Shown: positions 12,770 through 26,786, numbered from the stretch's first letter. The stretch is DNA of 64,000 nt from Polytrichum commune (GCA_950295325.1 OX485805.1:44850758-44914757), one strand, 5' to 3'. Notes: a model not told the origin generated them from the sequence alone. Numbers and translations: made by a program.

Positions 12770-14045
12770 CTTCTCATTGGCATATTGCTTGACACGTTTT
12801 CATGGTAAATCATTTGCAACATTGGCATTCGGTTGGACCACCAACTTCATAAAAAACCACATATAATTTGATTGTTAAGGAATAAGAGTTTGTTGAACAT
12901 AAATTGAAACCATGATTTTGGCAAATATTTCACCCTAGTCATTTGTATAATTGATGTAACAAAGTCTTTGATGAAATGCTCCTTCGGTAAGACGAGTTCA
13001 TAGAAGTGCAAAGTCAATTTCATGAAGCTTCCAAGCTAGGTCATGAACCTTCTAGTGATTGTTACTTGAGTGCTCTACCAACTTCACGAACCTTCTAAAT
13101 GGGTCCTCTTTGACATTCTTGCGCAATCCCTCGTTACACTCGGTATGCAACCTAAAAACCTATATACAAGAAATACATATATGAAGGCTAGATAATAGAG
13201 ACTTGCACCTAAAACAGTTTGACCTCCTTTGGAATGCCCGTTGGATCATTGACACCCAAACAACACAAGTCCTAAAATTTAGATATGGTAGATACTTAGG
13301 TAATTGTTGTAAACGACTCATCCGCATGCAAAACATATAACCACTATGCCACCTTTGCCCACTTAAACAAAATGATAAATGCTTCTGTCTACCATCTTGC
13401 TACACATATAAACATATAAATAATCTCCACACCAATCGACATAACAAGTTAATACATGCACTAGCCAACACCCTATTGGCACACCCCTTGACAAGATGCT
13501 TCACGCTCAGAAACATTGGAAAACTGAACAATTGGATGCCAAAAAATATTGTGCCCTCATGGCCCCTCCCATGCACATGCTACCTCCAACCTTGGCCGCC
13601 TATGACCGTATATACTATGTGTACTCGGCATAATCCCCACCAATCAACCCCCATTCATGCCTAACCCAACATTAAATCCAATTCATTGAATTTACATATT
13701 ACAACAATAGATCTCCCATAAGATGCTACTACTTGAAAATTGGAAAAATACAACATACTCCAACCACTACTACCCAACAAGGTTGGGCAGTCCTGTCCCA
13801 ACAAATCATCTTAGTTGGCATCAGAGGAATTGCCCATGCAAACACCATACAACCTCTATTGGATCTACACGTACCCAATATCATAATATGCAAATTAATG
13901 GAATCATTCTCTCAAAACTCCATAAAATACCTAACTCACATCATGCTAAACACAGGAGAACTTGAAAAGAACCAATGTCCTATCCCACTTGACTACCCTC
14001 CCAAGTAAAACACTACCCACCCAAAATAAAGATATATCTATTTGT

Positions 14046-14069
14046 ATACATACATACATACATACATAG
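14046..14069. repeat. (CATA)n microsatellite
   Basis: About five to six tandem CATA units. Confidence 0.85.
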
Positions 14070-14216
14070 AATATAAATAACAACTTGAGAGATATGTACT
14101 TTAAAATGGTCCACCTATTGAAGGATAGGAACTAAGCCACCCCCACCCTCATGGCTATGCAGACATGAGAAAGAGGTGGTGAACGGGCATCCTTTGTCAA
14201 CATAAGAACGTGTTGA

Positions 14217-14240
14217 TTTTATTTATTTATTTATTTATTT
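14217..14240. repeat. (TTTA)n microsatellite
   Basis: About six tandem TTTA units. Confidence 0.85.
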
Positions 14241-14693
14241 GGCAAACTTGGGAGGCACTCTAGCAATACCAATTGATCTCCTTTCACATATGCTTTCAAG
14301 ATTATGAATGCAATTTGAAGATTAGCACTTGTGTTGGAATATTGGTTTGTAAGATATAAACCAAACATTATCGATGCATATATTGGTTGAATGCTTTTGT
14401 TTTATTTTATATCTACAATAAGTGACTAGTTGTTATTCACATTGACACAATTGCCCATACTCCTTAATGTGTACATATTGTGCCAAAATTGATAATGTTT
14501 ACATTAAAGTTATGTGGTCTAAAAACCAAATAATGGTGTAACCATTTGAAACTTATGACTAAACATGATGATTGATTTTTTAGAGTATGATTATGTTTAC
14601 ATTATTCTTCAAAAGGCGACATACAAAAAACCAAAATTGGATACCTATCACCATCATCTCAAATAAACCTAAGAGAATGCTACTCCATGTTAT

Positions 14694-14710
14694 GGGGGGG
14701 GGGGGGGGGG
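14694..14710. repeat. 17-base poly-G run
   Basis: An uninterrupted G tract that could form a G-quadruplex; its exact length is uncertain in sequence data. Confidence 0.8.
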
Positions 14711-15308
14711 ATACCAAAGTAACTTTGAAAGCATGTGCTAGAGCCACTTTTGCTTTGAGGCACTGCATGTGCTTGTGGCATGACCAGATGATAAAGGGTG
14801 TTGTGCTTTGGAACAAGCTTTGAACACACCCCTCTACAATTGTTTTGCCATTGTCCTATTGTGTATGACCCCTTCAACCTTTTTTTAAAGTTATTTTTTA
14901 TGTGAAATTGATCATGTGAAAAGAGAGAAGGCCTTGGAGATCCCCACAATCTTATGAATACATGTGTATGAAGGAAAATGCATGAAAATTCGGTGAAGCA
15001 TTGCACAAATAATGCATTATTTGCATATTGTTTTATGAAAATGAGTTCATAACACAAGGGTTGTCAGGCAGATGTTACATGACTTCTTGAATTGGTTGGA
15101 GGAGAATATTCAAGGTGCAAATTTTGATATCAAACAATTATGCTTCAAAACTACAAATCCTTGTTTTGCACTGCATTATTATTAGTATTTCATTAAATTT
15201 TCTTAATGCTCGTTCAAGTGTCAAAATATCATTAACATCGAGGGATTGGTGGCAAAATTAATGGTAACTTGTACACAATTTATGATGTGCAATGCAGACC
15301 CTTCAAAA

Positions 15309-17104
15309 ATGGCAGGGGATCATGGAAGTGTTATGATTGTGAATAGCAAAAGTGCTTGGCAAAGTAAAATTGAGGAGGCTAGGACACGTGGAAAAATCGT
15401 ATGCCCCATACCGATTTGGAACAAGATAGAAATAATAGTGCTACACAACTTTAATTTGCATCGATTGTTCATGCTTGACCATGTTGATGATTGTATACGT
15501 GTAACACTTCGAGAATGTGCATTTGTGTAGAGATATATTCGATTGGGTTAATGCCTACTTTGTGGACAAGTAGCCTAATACTAACACACAATTTTTATCA
15601 TGATTTTCAAAGGTTGTCGTTGACTTCACGGCAACATGGTGTGGACCGTGCCGGATCATGAGCCCAATATTCACTGAACTAAGCAAGAAGTATGAAAACC
15701 TACTTTTGTTCATCAAGGTTGATGTTGACGAAGTTCAGGTGAACATGAATTTAAATTAAAGTTTGGGAGCTTCCTTTTGGATTGAAATCTTCTTGGCCAT
15801 AAAAATCCTTCATGTAGAATATATTGAGATTGAATGAATTTTATATGATATGTATACTATGGCATTGATGGTGTCAAGTTATGGTGAGAGAACCGGTTGA
15901 GTTATGTCATTGGGAGGTACAATATGGATGTCGATTTCTCCTATGTCAATTTGTGTGATACATGTGTCTCAATGTGGTTAAACCACATGTTTAAGAGCAC
16001 ATAAGATCACCCCATGAAGTGTTTATCATAGTTAATTATGCGTGTGGGAAGCGACTTATTCAAATCATTTAGGAAATCATAGCAAGACCCCATACATCTA
16101 AACTTAAAGTGAGACTATTTTCTTGATATTGTCAATTGCATGCATGCACATTTTCTTGCTATTGTCAAATGTTGAGGCCATGTGAGCTATGACAACATGT
16201 TTGTCCCTTCATTTATAACTAATAACATGACTTATTGTACACTTATCATGTTATAGAGGGCCTCTCTTTAAAGGCCTTCTTTGGGTAAATATTCTCTGAT
16301 CATAGGCACCCTTCTATAACATAATCCGTGGATAATGAGTAATGTTCATGGTAAATGGAGGGCCAAGCATGTTGTGTACCTTTGGAAGCCTAAAAAATCC
16401 ATGTTAGTGAGGACGATGTTTTTGCTCTCATGACAATCCCCTTATACAAAACATTACTAAATTAGGTTTCCATTCTAAAGTAGACAACCCCTTATCAATT
16501 GCTTTTTTTATTAGCATACCTAGAATTGAGTGACACGAAGTTTGATGTGGATGAAAAAATGGATACCAAAAACACATGTGTTTAGAGAAGATTGGAATGC
16601 ATGCTCAGAATACGTTAACCCATTCTACACTCGACAATCAACATAGATCAAAGCGCTTAACAACCACAAGAATCCCCACTTCGCTGAGCTATACATCATA
16701 TGAGCTCCAAATATCACGAGGAATGCGACTTACGGCCTCAACTTGGAATCGCTAACATGTTTTAAATCCTAGAGAAGTGAGCTAGTCGGGAATAAAACTT
16801 GACCATACCTTTAAGACCGTCTACCATATACTTAAACACACACCTACATCTATTCGTAAACGAACGTTATTACATTGAGTCAACATACGCTCTCGTAAAT
16901 GAAGCTATGATACATACTAGTCCATGTTTTGATCAATGTTGATGATGGTGGATTTGTGTGTAGGAGTTGACGTCGGAGTGGGAGATTCATGCCATGCCCA
17001 CGTTCTTATTCATCAAGGATGGCAAGCAACTCGATAAGATAGTGGGAGCTAACAAGGACGACCTAGAAAAGAAGTGCCACCAATATGCGTCCAATCAATC
17101 GTAG
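15309..17104 (+). CDS. Thioredoxin, h-type (cytosolic), three exons, 118 aa
   Basis: Exons are 15309-15398, 15613-15738 and 16964-17104; all introns are GT-AG and phase 0, and the joined frame closes at TAG 17102-17104. The protein is a classical thioredoxin: buried Asp34, active-site WCGPC at 39-43 after the VVVDFTAT strand, cis-proline at P84 in HAMPTF, and the C-terminal [12 protein letters not shown] strand and helix. Thioredoxins reduce target disulfides through the two active-site cysteines. Length and lack of a transit peptide fit the cytosolic h class, which is reduced by NADPH-thioredoxin reductase. The start is not certain: in-frame ATGs also occur at 15261, 15282 and 15285, giving up to 16 more residues. 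I chose 15309 because the MAGDHG start best matches h-type length. Confidence 0.9.
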
Positions 17105-17936
17105 GCCCCATCGCATCACGGGTGATGGGGTTGAAAAGCATGGTAGTTCACGCTGTGATTATTTTAACTGCACAAATTGTTCTTGTTGGGGAAGAGTCGA
17201 GTCGTCATCCGTGTCACATGTATATGGTCGCCACATAACTTAACCATAAGAGTAGTCACATTGTTAGCCCTTAAACCTAAGGCGTACGTAATCTTAAGTT
17301 CACTACAACAATACGTGGACTTATGTTGCCTCACACTAATATATATCGACATTCTTCCACATTACCTAGAAATTTCGTTACCACAATAACAAAGCATATG
17401 AGTTGTATGTGTATTGATTTGTTGTGGTTTCTATACGGACGAGAAACCAAAGGTATAAGTTTTGTGATCTGATTTTGATCCAAAGTAATTTGCATCTTGT
17501 TAAAGAGGCGACCTATTTGCAAAGGTCACCTAGTTGCACGTATCAGTGTACAAGCGTATGTGTCAGGAGCAAGTAGCACGCGTCATTGGAAGCTTGTTCT
17601 ACTTCTTGCAAACTTTGCGAGTCTACCTCCAGTGATAGATTTGCATTGTTATTTCACCAATGCGTGATGATTGCCTAGGACTCGTGTGGTGGTGGCACTT
17701 CATTTATGTTATTGTGGGTCATAGGTGCATACATAAATGAGGTCGTGTTCATAGAGTGAACGTAAACTCCATAAACATCAATGCCATGAAATTCTTTAGT
17801 CGTACTAATATGTTTAAATAGTAATCTTGGTTTTTATCACCCTACGGTGTTAAGAATCATTCTCAATTCACAAAAAGTCAAGCATCTAGGATGTTTGTTT
17901 CATGGACATTACTATGTTATTCTCTAGGTCCATTGA
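17105..17936. other. Intergenic DNA downstream of the thioredoxin gene
   Basis: It contains the thioredoxin 3' flank and otherwise nothing recognisable. Overlapping short frames on both strands at 17164-17522 have no domain. Confidence 0.5.
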
Positions 17937-18363
17937 CTAATATGCACGGGGAGGTCACTTCATTGTCAAGTTGACACCACGTGCGGACAAAGTTTGCTAC
18001 CCCTATATTACATGCCATATATAATTTTAAAATTTATGATATTTTTTCTACATATACATAACCATTGATAGTATCTTTTGTATACTTTTTTGAAAATTTT
18101 AGTCATCTTTATTTTTTTTTAGTAATTGTTTTAGTTCGATTATGTGTCATTCTAGTTAGAAATGGTATGTTTTATGAAAAAAGAAAATCATCAAATTTAA
18201 TTACCACTTTTGACTATGTCATAGGTACTATGTATATCTACTCATGAAAAAAAAATGATAAAATTTTGACCCATTTTGGTGGTGCAACTTACCAAAAGAA
18301 GATTTTTTTTGGTCGCATGTGGTGTTCAACTTGACAATGGAGTGATCTACCCGTGCTAATATG
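17937..18363. mobile_element. hAT-like MITE, family B copy 1, with 8-bp target duplication
   Basis: The element proper is 17945-18355 (411 bp). Its left end CACGGGGAGGTCACTTCATT and right end are inverted repeats of about 40 bp with mismatches. The flanks are CTAATATG at 17937-17944 and CTAATATG at 18356-18363, an exact 8-bp direct duplication as made by hAT transposases. A full-length relative with its own different 8-bp duplication lies at 55044-55452. The AT-rich interior has no transposase frame. Confidence 0.9.
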
Positions 18364-21300
18364 GGTGATCAAAAAAATGTTATGCATGGTCTCACATACT
18401 TGTGCATTGTGTATAAATTTTCTACTAGGTTTAGAGTAGATACACTACTAACATACAGTAGGGTCGACTATAGAGGATTGTTTTGTGCAAATTTTCTTTC
18501 TTAGCAATGTTCGTCAAAGATTGCATCCAACTCAAGTAAGTACCTCATCAATCTAAAATGATAACACCTCCATAATGTTGTTAATTTAACTACTCATTGG
18601 TTACTCCTAGTCGAAGAATAAAGAGCAATTATACATTTTTGGTTTAATAAATAATAATGAGTTAATGTAAATTACATATTTGGATTGGATAACATTCTTT
18701 AAGTTGCCAAGTGCACCTAGTCTTGTTGTTAAAGATAACTATATGAATAATGCTTGCATACGTTTATGACAATCATTTTTTAAGTCTTAATATGAATTAA
18801 CTCGATGATACGATGGCGGAAGTAGAACTGTAAACACGAAAGGGAGTGTATAATAAGTAATCCTTGAAGAATATAATATACATTGCATGTATGTTTACTC
18901 ACCCTATATATGCTAGGTTGCCTAGGCTAGGGTTAGCATACATGTGTATTAAGTTATAATATTAGAATTATGCTTAAAGTTTTTAAAAAAATCATGTTAT
19001 TATTGAAGTGGTGTGGCAATTCCCCCCCTCAATTATGGTGAAATGAAGGGGAGCCATTTGATTTCCATGTCGTGATGATTTTTTATTTTTTATTTTTTTA
19101 AATGAAAGTCTTATGTCAAGATGTCTGACACTTATCTTGCGGCTTGACAGGGGGTACTCTAACATGCCGGGTGTGATCAATTTGTCAAGTGGCTCTCAAC
19201 AACAATCCAACCAACAACCCCCTCCACCAACTTGTTGCTCAATTTCTTGAGTGGATACGAGCATTCAATATTTTTTACAACAAATTGTTCATATGTTGAA
19301 TGAATTTTTTTGAGTTGTTCATGTCCTTGTCTTCCCTTATTGCAAGGACAAAACACACCAACACGGATTCAAGGTAGTGGCAAATTGGATTGCAGCTGCA
19401 AGTGGCTAAATCTATGGATAATGCGCTCCCCAAATTCATTAATCTTACAATGTGACACAAATTGATTGAGCATGAGGATCTTCTTAAGCCCCCCCCCCCC
19501 CCCCCCCACAAAACAAACAATGATTCATTAATTGAGTTGAAATGAATCTCATGTGGACATGATGCAAAGATGTTAATCCAAGAGGCCCACTTTGAACAAC
19601 TCCCGTGTCTGAATTGGTTGTAGTATTCTGACATGTCATTCATAATAGATGAGGATGTCTCCACTAGTCGGATTTGTCAAGTTCTTGGAATTTTTGTTTG
19701 TGGAAAATGGCAAAGGCATGTTGGTTTGAACATCCCCAAAATAGTCACCTAATTTGGAGGCATCACATGCTAGCGGATGTGGTCAGATTGCTCTAGAATT
19801 TATGACAACAAGTTAATTATAGTAGTTAGTTGAATATTCGATCAAACATGTGTAGGCATCGCTACTAAAGTGAAAACACTAGCCCTAGTATTGGGGGTCA
19901 CAAAAAACAATGTACGAGAAATTCAATGTTTTGGGGCTCCAATAAAGGCTTGACATGTAAAATAATAGCAATCATGATTGACAATAAAAAAATTTAAAAT
20001 AAGGTGGAGATGCCCATTTCTGTTCATGTACCCATTCTTGTTATGATGACTTGTTCCCAAAAGTATTATCAAAACTACCAACATCCTTGATCTCATTGAT
20101 TGCTTTTGGAATTCATAGGGTTTGATTTTGCAACCAACTATGTAACACTTTTAGTGGTCTAGGCCACTTTTTGATTTCAAATTCATAGTAATGACATGCC
20201 TTGTCCCAAAAATTATGTCTTAAAAGTAAATTAAATTCATAATTTCAATTATTAAGTCTACAACATGCTATTTGTTGAGTAAAATGCCTCCAACTATGCT
20301 ATGTTTATTAAAAGTAAGGTATTTAGATGTTTCCACCTTACACAATTTCCTTGTTGAAGCCATAAAAGGCAAGAAGTCAAGAACTATGATACAAATTGAA
20401 AATTTTGGTAATGTGACTTACAATATTTGATGCATGTCACACTTTTTGGGAATAGAGAGAACCAATGGTTATGTGGAAAGGGACCACAATGAGTCGTGTG
20501 TCTTGTGTCCTAAAGTGGGTTTTTCTGTTGCATGGTGCTCTTTCGTTGCAAGTCCCCCTTCCATATTTCAGCCATTTGTTTCCATCAAACATTCACTATA
20601 GCGGAGGATGTGGATTGTGGTCAACCTTCATGCCCTTAAGATCCTAATATGGCTCAAAAATGACGAGGCCTTCAATATTCCAATGTTGCTAAACGATGGT
20701 GGCTCCCGTATTCTTATATTGTAATTGCCTTCATATTGAACACCACATCGACAAAGAACTATTTTATTGTCTAAATTAGAGGTTGGCAACTTCACAAAAT
20801 CTCCAAAAGAAACTTGAAAAAGTTAGGCAATCTCAAAATTCAATTGATTTGTGCCAAATTTGATAGGCAACTACTATAGGTTTTTATGCAAATGTAGTTC
20901 AAGTTTGGGCTACCAATGTTTGGAAGATTGGGATACCAACCTCACCGGCGGGCTTGCCCTTATGAACAATGATTCTAGATACAAACTCGGGGGGTTCACT
21001 AGCGAAAATCGTAGAACAACATGCGATAAAAAATAGGGTCCAATATATTCATTGTAGATAAATTTTGTAAAAAATGTATATGTAAAATAAGGGATTTTAA
21101 AATAGTGAAACATGTTTACATGTAAAATACCATCACCTTATAATCTTTTCTACAAGGTAAATACCCCCCCCCCCAATAAATAAGTCCCGAACGCACGTGT
21201 ATGCAAAATATAAGAGGGAGTGAACCCCCCGAGGATACAAATATTTGATAAAATATTGAAACCAATATATACAAAATTATCATAATATTTTATTTCAATA

Positions 21301-24300
21301 TGGTATTTATTAAAAATGTATAAAATTATTCAACATATGTTCATTTAAATAAAATGTGAATTGCATTTGAAAAATATATAATACGAGTAAGTGAGTTTGT
21401 TCAACATATGTTATGAATAAATGTTTTATAGATACGATATATAAACTGATATGTTATTTTTTAATTAAATCAAGTTGATGCATAGAATGTTGGATAAACT
21501 TGGGAACGTGTGAAAGATACATTTTATAAGTGACAAAGTTCATTCCAATCATGAGGTTGCTCATAAAAATCCATTTGAAGCCAATGTTTGAAGACCAATT
21601 ATGTGCAAGAGGTGCATTCAATCAAGTACACAATTAGCAAGTCTACTAATACTAATACTTGCCTCAATGCCGACCTAAACACCCATGTTAAGTAGGTAGG
21701 GCTATAACAAACACTTCCAATAACGTACATAAGAAGGGATGAACTGTACCATTCAATTGTTTTCATGACCCCATCTTGAAGAATGCTAACATATACAACT
21801 TGTGTCATCTTCCCCTTTATCTTGCACATGTAACCCATGCCACAGAAAGTCATACAACCACGCATAAAAAATGCACCACCTTCATGTTTAATTATCTAAC
21901 TCGCATGATGAGCTTGTAAAAAAATTCCATCTCTCACCACCACCAAGCATGATCATCCGTCTAAAATTAATTGATCTTGGTACACATGTATGCTAACCCT
22001 ACACTGATCATGAATAGCCCAATCTTGATGATATTGAGCAAATTCCAACATGGAATGCACATTACTAGCAGTGAGCACTGTGAGCACCGGCTTCTTCTAC
22101 TTCTTCAATGACCCAATATTTGTTTCGTGAAGTGCACACCTCGTCGTGTTGGTGCTCACTAAGCTTACCACATTCAGGTGCTCACTCAAAGCATTCTTCA
22201 CATTTGCACCGTTATCTAGTCCACCAATTGTGATGGTTTCTACACACGCTCATCGTTGAGCAAGGGTGATGCTTCTTGGGCACCCCCTCTTGAAGGCTCC
22301 ACATGAGGTACACACTTTCTACAAATCCTAGAGTATGTAGATGGAGAATTACCCAACAATCTTGACACTTCATGTGGGCTACGCCATGTTGTAACATGAC
22401 TAGAGCATTCAACCTCCTCTCCTTTGATAATGCTCTCATGGGCAAAGAAAACTTTCAAAACTGTAGGAGGAGATGTCCTAAGAGACCACAATACCAACCA
22501 AAAATGAGAGGAAGAACCCTAAGTGGTGTTGTGAATTTATTCTTGCAATTGAAGGTGGACGATGAAAACATTTCCAAAACTAAATCAATAAACCTAAGTT
22601 CATTCAAAACACAATTTATCTCTTGTTGCTATAGTACTTAAGCTAGAATTTGAAAAGATGATAGCCAACTTGGTTGCACATCTAAGTCAATATATATATA
22701 AGAATATAAGAACCTTGAGAAGTTGGTAGTGGTAAAGACTATGTCAAAAGTTTGGTGCAATTTTATTTTACCTTGATGATAATGAAGATTGTACATAATT
22801 CAAATCAATTTATGTGAAAATACTCCTAACCGTATACATGATTGAAGCCTAGTAAAGTTTGAGATTTGTTTTGAAGGTGTTTAATTCATTTCAATGTTTG
22901 TTGTATTGAACTACTTGGTTCTATCTATGAACATTTTGAAAGGTCCAATTTTCACATTTCGAGTTTGTCATAGTGGGGCGCGATCTTCATCAACCAATCT
23001 AGCTTCTCCCAATAAAATGTTGGATGTGCTTCTTAGTTGTTATGACATGCTCATGGTACACAACCTACACAGACAAAGCATGTGCAAGCCCTAAACATGG
23101 GTGAATGACTCACAACTTATGGATTCTTTACAATGAGACAAGTTCCATACCAAGGGAGCTTTTGTGGTGTGACAAAAAAAAAATGTAATAGCCAACTTGA
23201 AGTTTTCCAATTTGTTTGGATTGGATCGGAAGTCGATTCAATTTCCACTCACTTCATTGAACTTGTAGTTGTTCATGAATGTCACACGCTTTCTTCATGT
23301 GTTTTTTTTAGCACCACTAGGTGGGATAATTTGTTTCCTTCCGTGAATCAAACACTTTTGTTGTATCAATGTAAATATGTACAAGGATCTCTAACACCTG
23401 TATACAATGGTATACAACATCTATATAAAACATAGTTTGTGGTGGTGAGACTCTACAAAGATGGACATATGTTCAACTAGCTTTCCAAGGAAAAAAGACC
23501 ACATGCCAAAATGCTTTCCCAAACAAACATATGACCGAAATACAAAATAAAAAATCCATAACAAATGTGGGCATGGTAGGGAAAACTAGAGTGTTGACTC
23601 AAAATAGGGTGAGTTGACGCTATTACGCATGTGACATTGAATACCATAAACCGTGTAATACATCCAATGCTCCTTTCTAACAGGTCCACCTTCATTTCAT
23701 TTGATGGGTTACAAATTGTTTTGCCTTTCAATGTGATGGACAACATCAAAACTACCTTTCACATGATGGGTTGAGAGAATCTTAATCTTTCACACAAAAG
23801 TGAAGAACAAATCATGTTCTTTCAAATATAAATGTAGAGAAGTTTGAACCTCTTATAATATTGAATTCAAACTAAGAACTCTTTGATTCTTCATGTTGCA
23901 CCGTAACTCAAATACTGCCCTCCAATCCATATTCTCCACCTCTATGCTACATTATTCTCGCATTAAAGCATCCAAAGTGCCCAACTTCAATGAAGCTTGC
24001 AAGTGGCTCTTAATAACATTTTATTTTGAAAATCCCCTTTCACAAATTGCAATACTTGAGGGAATGACAAGTATTTTTTTGCCAAAGTTTCATGAGATGT
24101 GGCCAATTGGTATACCACTCGTTGATGCCCCCACAAAATTGCCATGCCTCATACAATGTTTTGTCACATTCATGCCTTGAAGTTTTTACAAACTCAAGCA
24201 ACTCAACTCTATTTGCATCGCTTTCAACCACCGTCCATCCAAATTTTACAATCAATCTTTTCAACCATTGCTCAAACATAGTTATACAAACTTCTTCATC

Positions 24301-24566
24301 ATTGGATGATACTTTGGACTGAAATTTTTTGATGTGTTGAAAACATGTAAATCAAGAAACCTTCATCCCAAGTCAAGTTTGAAGCACATCTGTAAAGAAG
24401 ATGAGGTTTTAGCTTATTAAAAAATAGTTTAGTGGCCTAATGGTAGTCTACATCAATTTTTTTTTGTAGGGTGCACGATGCAATGATTACTAACCTTTTA
24501 GCCAACCCCACCAAACTTTGACCCTACTAATTGCTTCCGAACACCCATCTCACAACAAACTATCAA
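18364..24566. other. 6.2-kb gene desert
   Basis: AT-rich sequence without a supported gene. It holds a C-run at 19489-19507 and several 60-130-codon frames (for example 19664-19275 minus and 22372-22641 plus) without domains, splice partners or relatives in the window. It may be decayed retroelement sequence, but I cannot point to a motif that proves it. Confidence 0.45.
19489..19507. repeat. 19-base poly-C run
   Basis: An uninterrupted C tract (G on the minus strand). Confidence 0.8.
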
Positions 24567-24755
24567 TGAATGGGGAGAACCGACTGCCAATTACATATCA
24601 ATCAGTTGAGTTTGAGGAACAACCGGTTGGAGTTCAAGACTTTAGAATCCCCCCCCCCAAATTTAGTAAAGAAAATTTCGAAAGATCGCAACATGTAACC
24701 AATTGGACGTAGCACACTAGGCTTTTGACCAATTATGCCCAAAATCCTACTTGGA
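24567..24755. repeat. Dispersed repeat, family C copy 1
   Basis: It shares a ~190-bp order of words with 49115-49320: CAGTTGAGTTTGAGGAACAACC against TGGTTGAGTTTGAAAAACAACC, then GTTCAAGACTT, later AACCAATTGGAC against AACCGGTTGGAC, and finally ATTATGCCCAAAATC. Both copies are degenerate and have no clear ends. Confidence 0.6.
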
Positions 24756-25514
24756 CACAACAAGCTATGACTGTGACTTGGACATGATTCACAGTTGCTC
24801 CTCTAAGAATCACATAAATTACTTTTCTACATACATATTGTCTCTCATCACTATCACTATCACATTGAAAACTCAACACAATTTCAAATTGGTTTGAATT
24901 AGGTGTCACTTATAAGTGTAGAAGTTTGATTCGTATCTCCTAAGTCACTACAAAATTGACGCATGGCTTATATATTACGGGATACAACATTGTTTGCCCA
25001 TAATCATGGGATATAATTGACGGATCTTAATCGAGAGGACCTTTCCTTTAACATGTTGGATTTTTTTGCTTCTCCATATAACATGCATTATTCCATTTTC
25101 GCTTTTCTTTCAACGGGCAAGATTAATTTCAGACTTTACATGCCTTTCTTTTGGCTTGTGACGGGTGCAAAACAAGCCTTGAATACCTCTCCCATTTAGT
25201 AGGTCAACCATAGTCTAGAGAAGGCTCTCTATTGGCAGACAATCGGGTTCACTATACGACATGAATTGATAGAATCCAAATCCATTCTTGCAAACTTGGA
25301 TTCTGTCACCAATAGAACCGTGATTGGTGTAACCTTAGTGTCACTTGAATGGATAGACCATAGATGAGCATTATTTCTTGATTTCCACTTGGGACACGCT
25401 GATTCGCCTGGGTTGGGATGTGCAGGTTTGCCCGGGTTGGTTGTATTTTGGGTTCTTTCTTGCAATTGATTTTCAATTTGTGCCCAAAAACAAAAAACAC
25501 ACAACATGAATTGA
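24756..25514. other. Intergenic DNA upstream of FIGNL1
   Basis: No gene is supported. A rise in GC content begins near 25400 and leads into the presumed FIGNL1 leader. Confidence 0.45.
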
Positions 25515-25846
25515 GCCGGGTTGCCCACTCATTGGGCAGCACGGGCGCGGGTAGGCCCCCCCACCCGGGCCGTTCCCGCCATTCAAGCCTTCGATTAAGC
25601 TTCGAAGCCTCTTCTTCACGCTTCTCGCTGGCTGTGAGATCTCCATCGCCGCTCCACTCGCCTCACACCATTCCTACCTTCCCTCTCTGCTTTTCTTCGC
25701 ACTCGATAACCTCTTCTTTTAGCAACTCGTAAGTCGCTTACAACATCTTCGATTCTAAGGAATTTAGAACACTTCTATAAGTAGGCACATTCAAGTGCTT
25801 TCACCATACGAAGTGGCTTCATTCGTACGTCGAGGATGCGTTCTTT

Positions 25847-25869
25847 TGTGTGTGTGTGTGTGTGTGTGT
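25847..25869. repeat. (TG)n microsatellite in the FIGNL1 leader region
   Basis: About eleven TG units just after the likely leader-intron donor. Confidence 0.85.
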
Positions 25870-26154
25870 TTCTGTTTCTTCAAGACATTATGTCAGCTCG
25901 AGTGCCAGTTGTGTGGCTTTGATATGAAAAGCGAGTTCCCAGTGTGACGATATGTTGCACCTCTCAGGCAGAATGCAATGCGTTACTTGCATTGAGAATA
26001 AAGTGTGGGAGAGTCTTCTCGTTGGAAGATAAAAGAGCGTTCTATTTATCTCTCTTATTCCAGGCAAGATGAAGTAGTAGACGTATCGGCATTTTCGTCA
26101 ACCGGTAGTAGCCCCTGCACCTCGAATTCAAATACGGAGCCAGGGAGCATTTTG

Positions 26155-26786
26155 AGCTAGATCAATCTGTTCTACTCCTTTTTTGAACTCGTATATTTGA
26201 TGGCTTATAAAGCGTGAGTGGACTTAAATTTTTTCTGGACGCCGTTATTTATTTGGTGTCGTGCAGCTTGTCTACTTCATATATGGAAATTAACAGCAAG
26301 CAGTTGTCAATATTTGACAAGTAAATTCATATGAAAGAGGTATAATGAAAGAGACACCAAACTTGTTGTGATGGTGGCATTGTTCCCTAATTACATCAGT
26401 CATATATATGCTTAAAATTGTGTGCCTAATAACTTGCGTGTGGTGTGAAGGCTAATGTCATAATTTTCTTTTAGGGTTTAGCAAATTAAGCTAGATCAAT
26501 CTGTTCTATTCCTGTTTTGAACTCTTAGATTTGATGGCTTATAGATCGTATGTGGACTTAAAAAGGTTCTGGACGTAGCTATTTATATGGTGTCGTGCAG
26601 CTTGTCCACTTCATGTATGGAAATTGCAGCTAGCAGTTGTCAATATTTGAGAAGAAAATTCATATGAAAATGGTTTAAAGTAAGAGAGACCGAACTTGTT
26701 GTGATGGTGGCATTAAAGAAATGTGTGCCTAATAACTTGCGCGTGTTGTGCAGGCTGATGTCATAATTTCCTACTAGGTTTTAGCA
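26155..26786. repeat. Tandem duplication (two ~330-bp copies) before the FIGNL1 start
   Basis: Copy 1 (26155-26483) and copy 2 (26489-26786) both begin AGCTAGATCAATCTGTTCTA and share many stretches, including GGTGTCGTGCAGCTTGTC, CAGTTGTCAATATTTGA, AACTTGTTGTGATGGTGGCATT and GTGTGCCTAATAACTTGCG, ending at a TTTTAG(G)..TTTAGCA word. Period is 334 bp. Divergence is moderate, so this is not a recent event or an assembly error. Confidence 0.85.

Larger units (their letters stand above)
7909..15308. other. 7.4-kb gene desert with simple repeats
   Basis: This AT-rich stretch has no supported gene. A 111-codon minus-strand frame (9460-9125) starts with ATG but shows no domain. Between about 13150 and 14050 the plus strand is strikingly poor in G and rich in A and C; overlapping frames there look like no family I know. 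Simple repeats are at 12743-12769 (C then A), 14046-14069 (CATA), 14217-14240 (TTTA) and 14694-14710 (G). The first few hundred bases hold the promoter of the minus-strand repeat-protein gene, in which I cannot place a TATA box with confidence. Confidence 0.5.

Noticed and set aside
20851-21036. Possible copia-type polyprotein fragment (DWDTNLTGG...SRYKLGGF)
   Set aside because: It faintly recalls the DxDWAGD...STSGY region before RNase H in copia elements, but spacing and key residues do not match and no other retroelement part is nearby.
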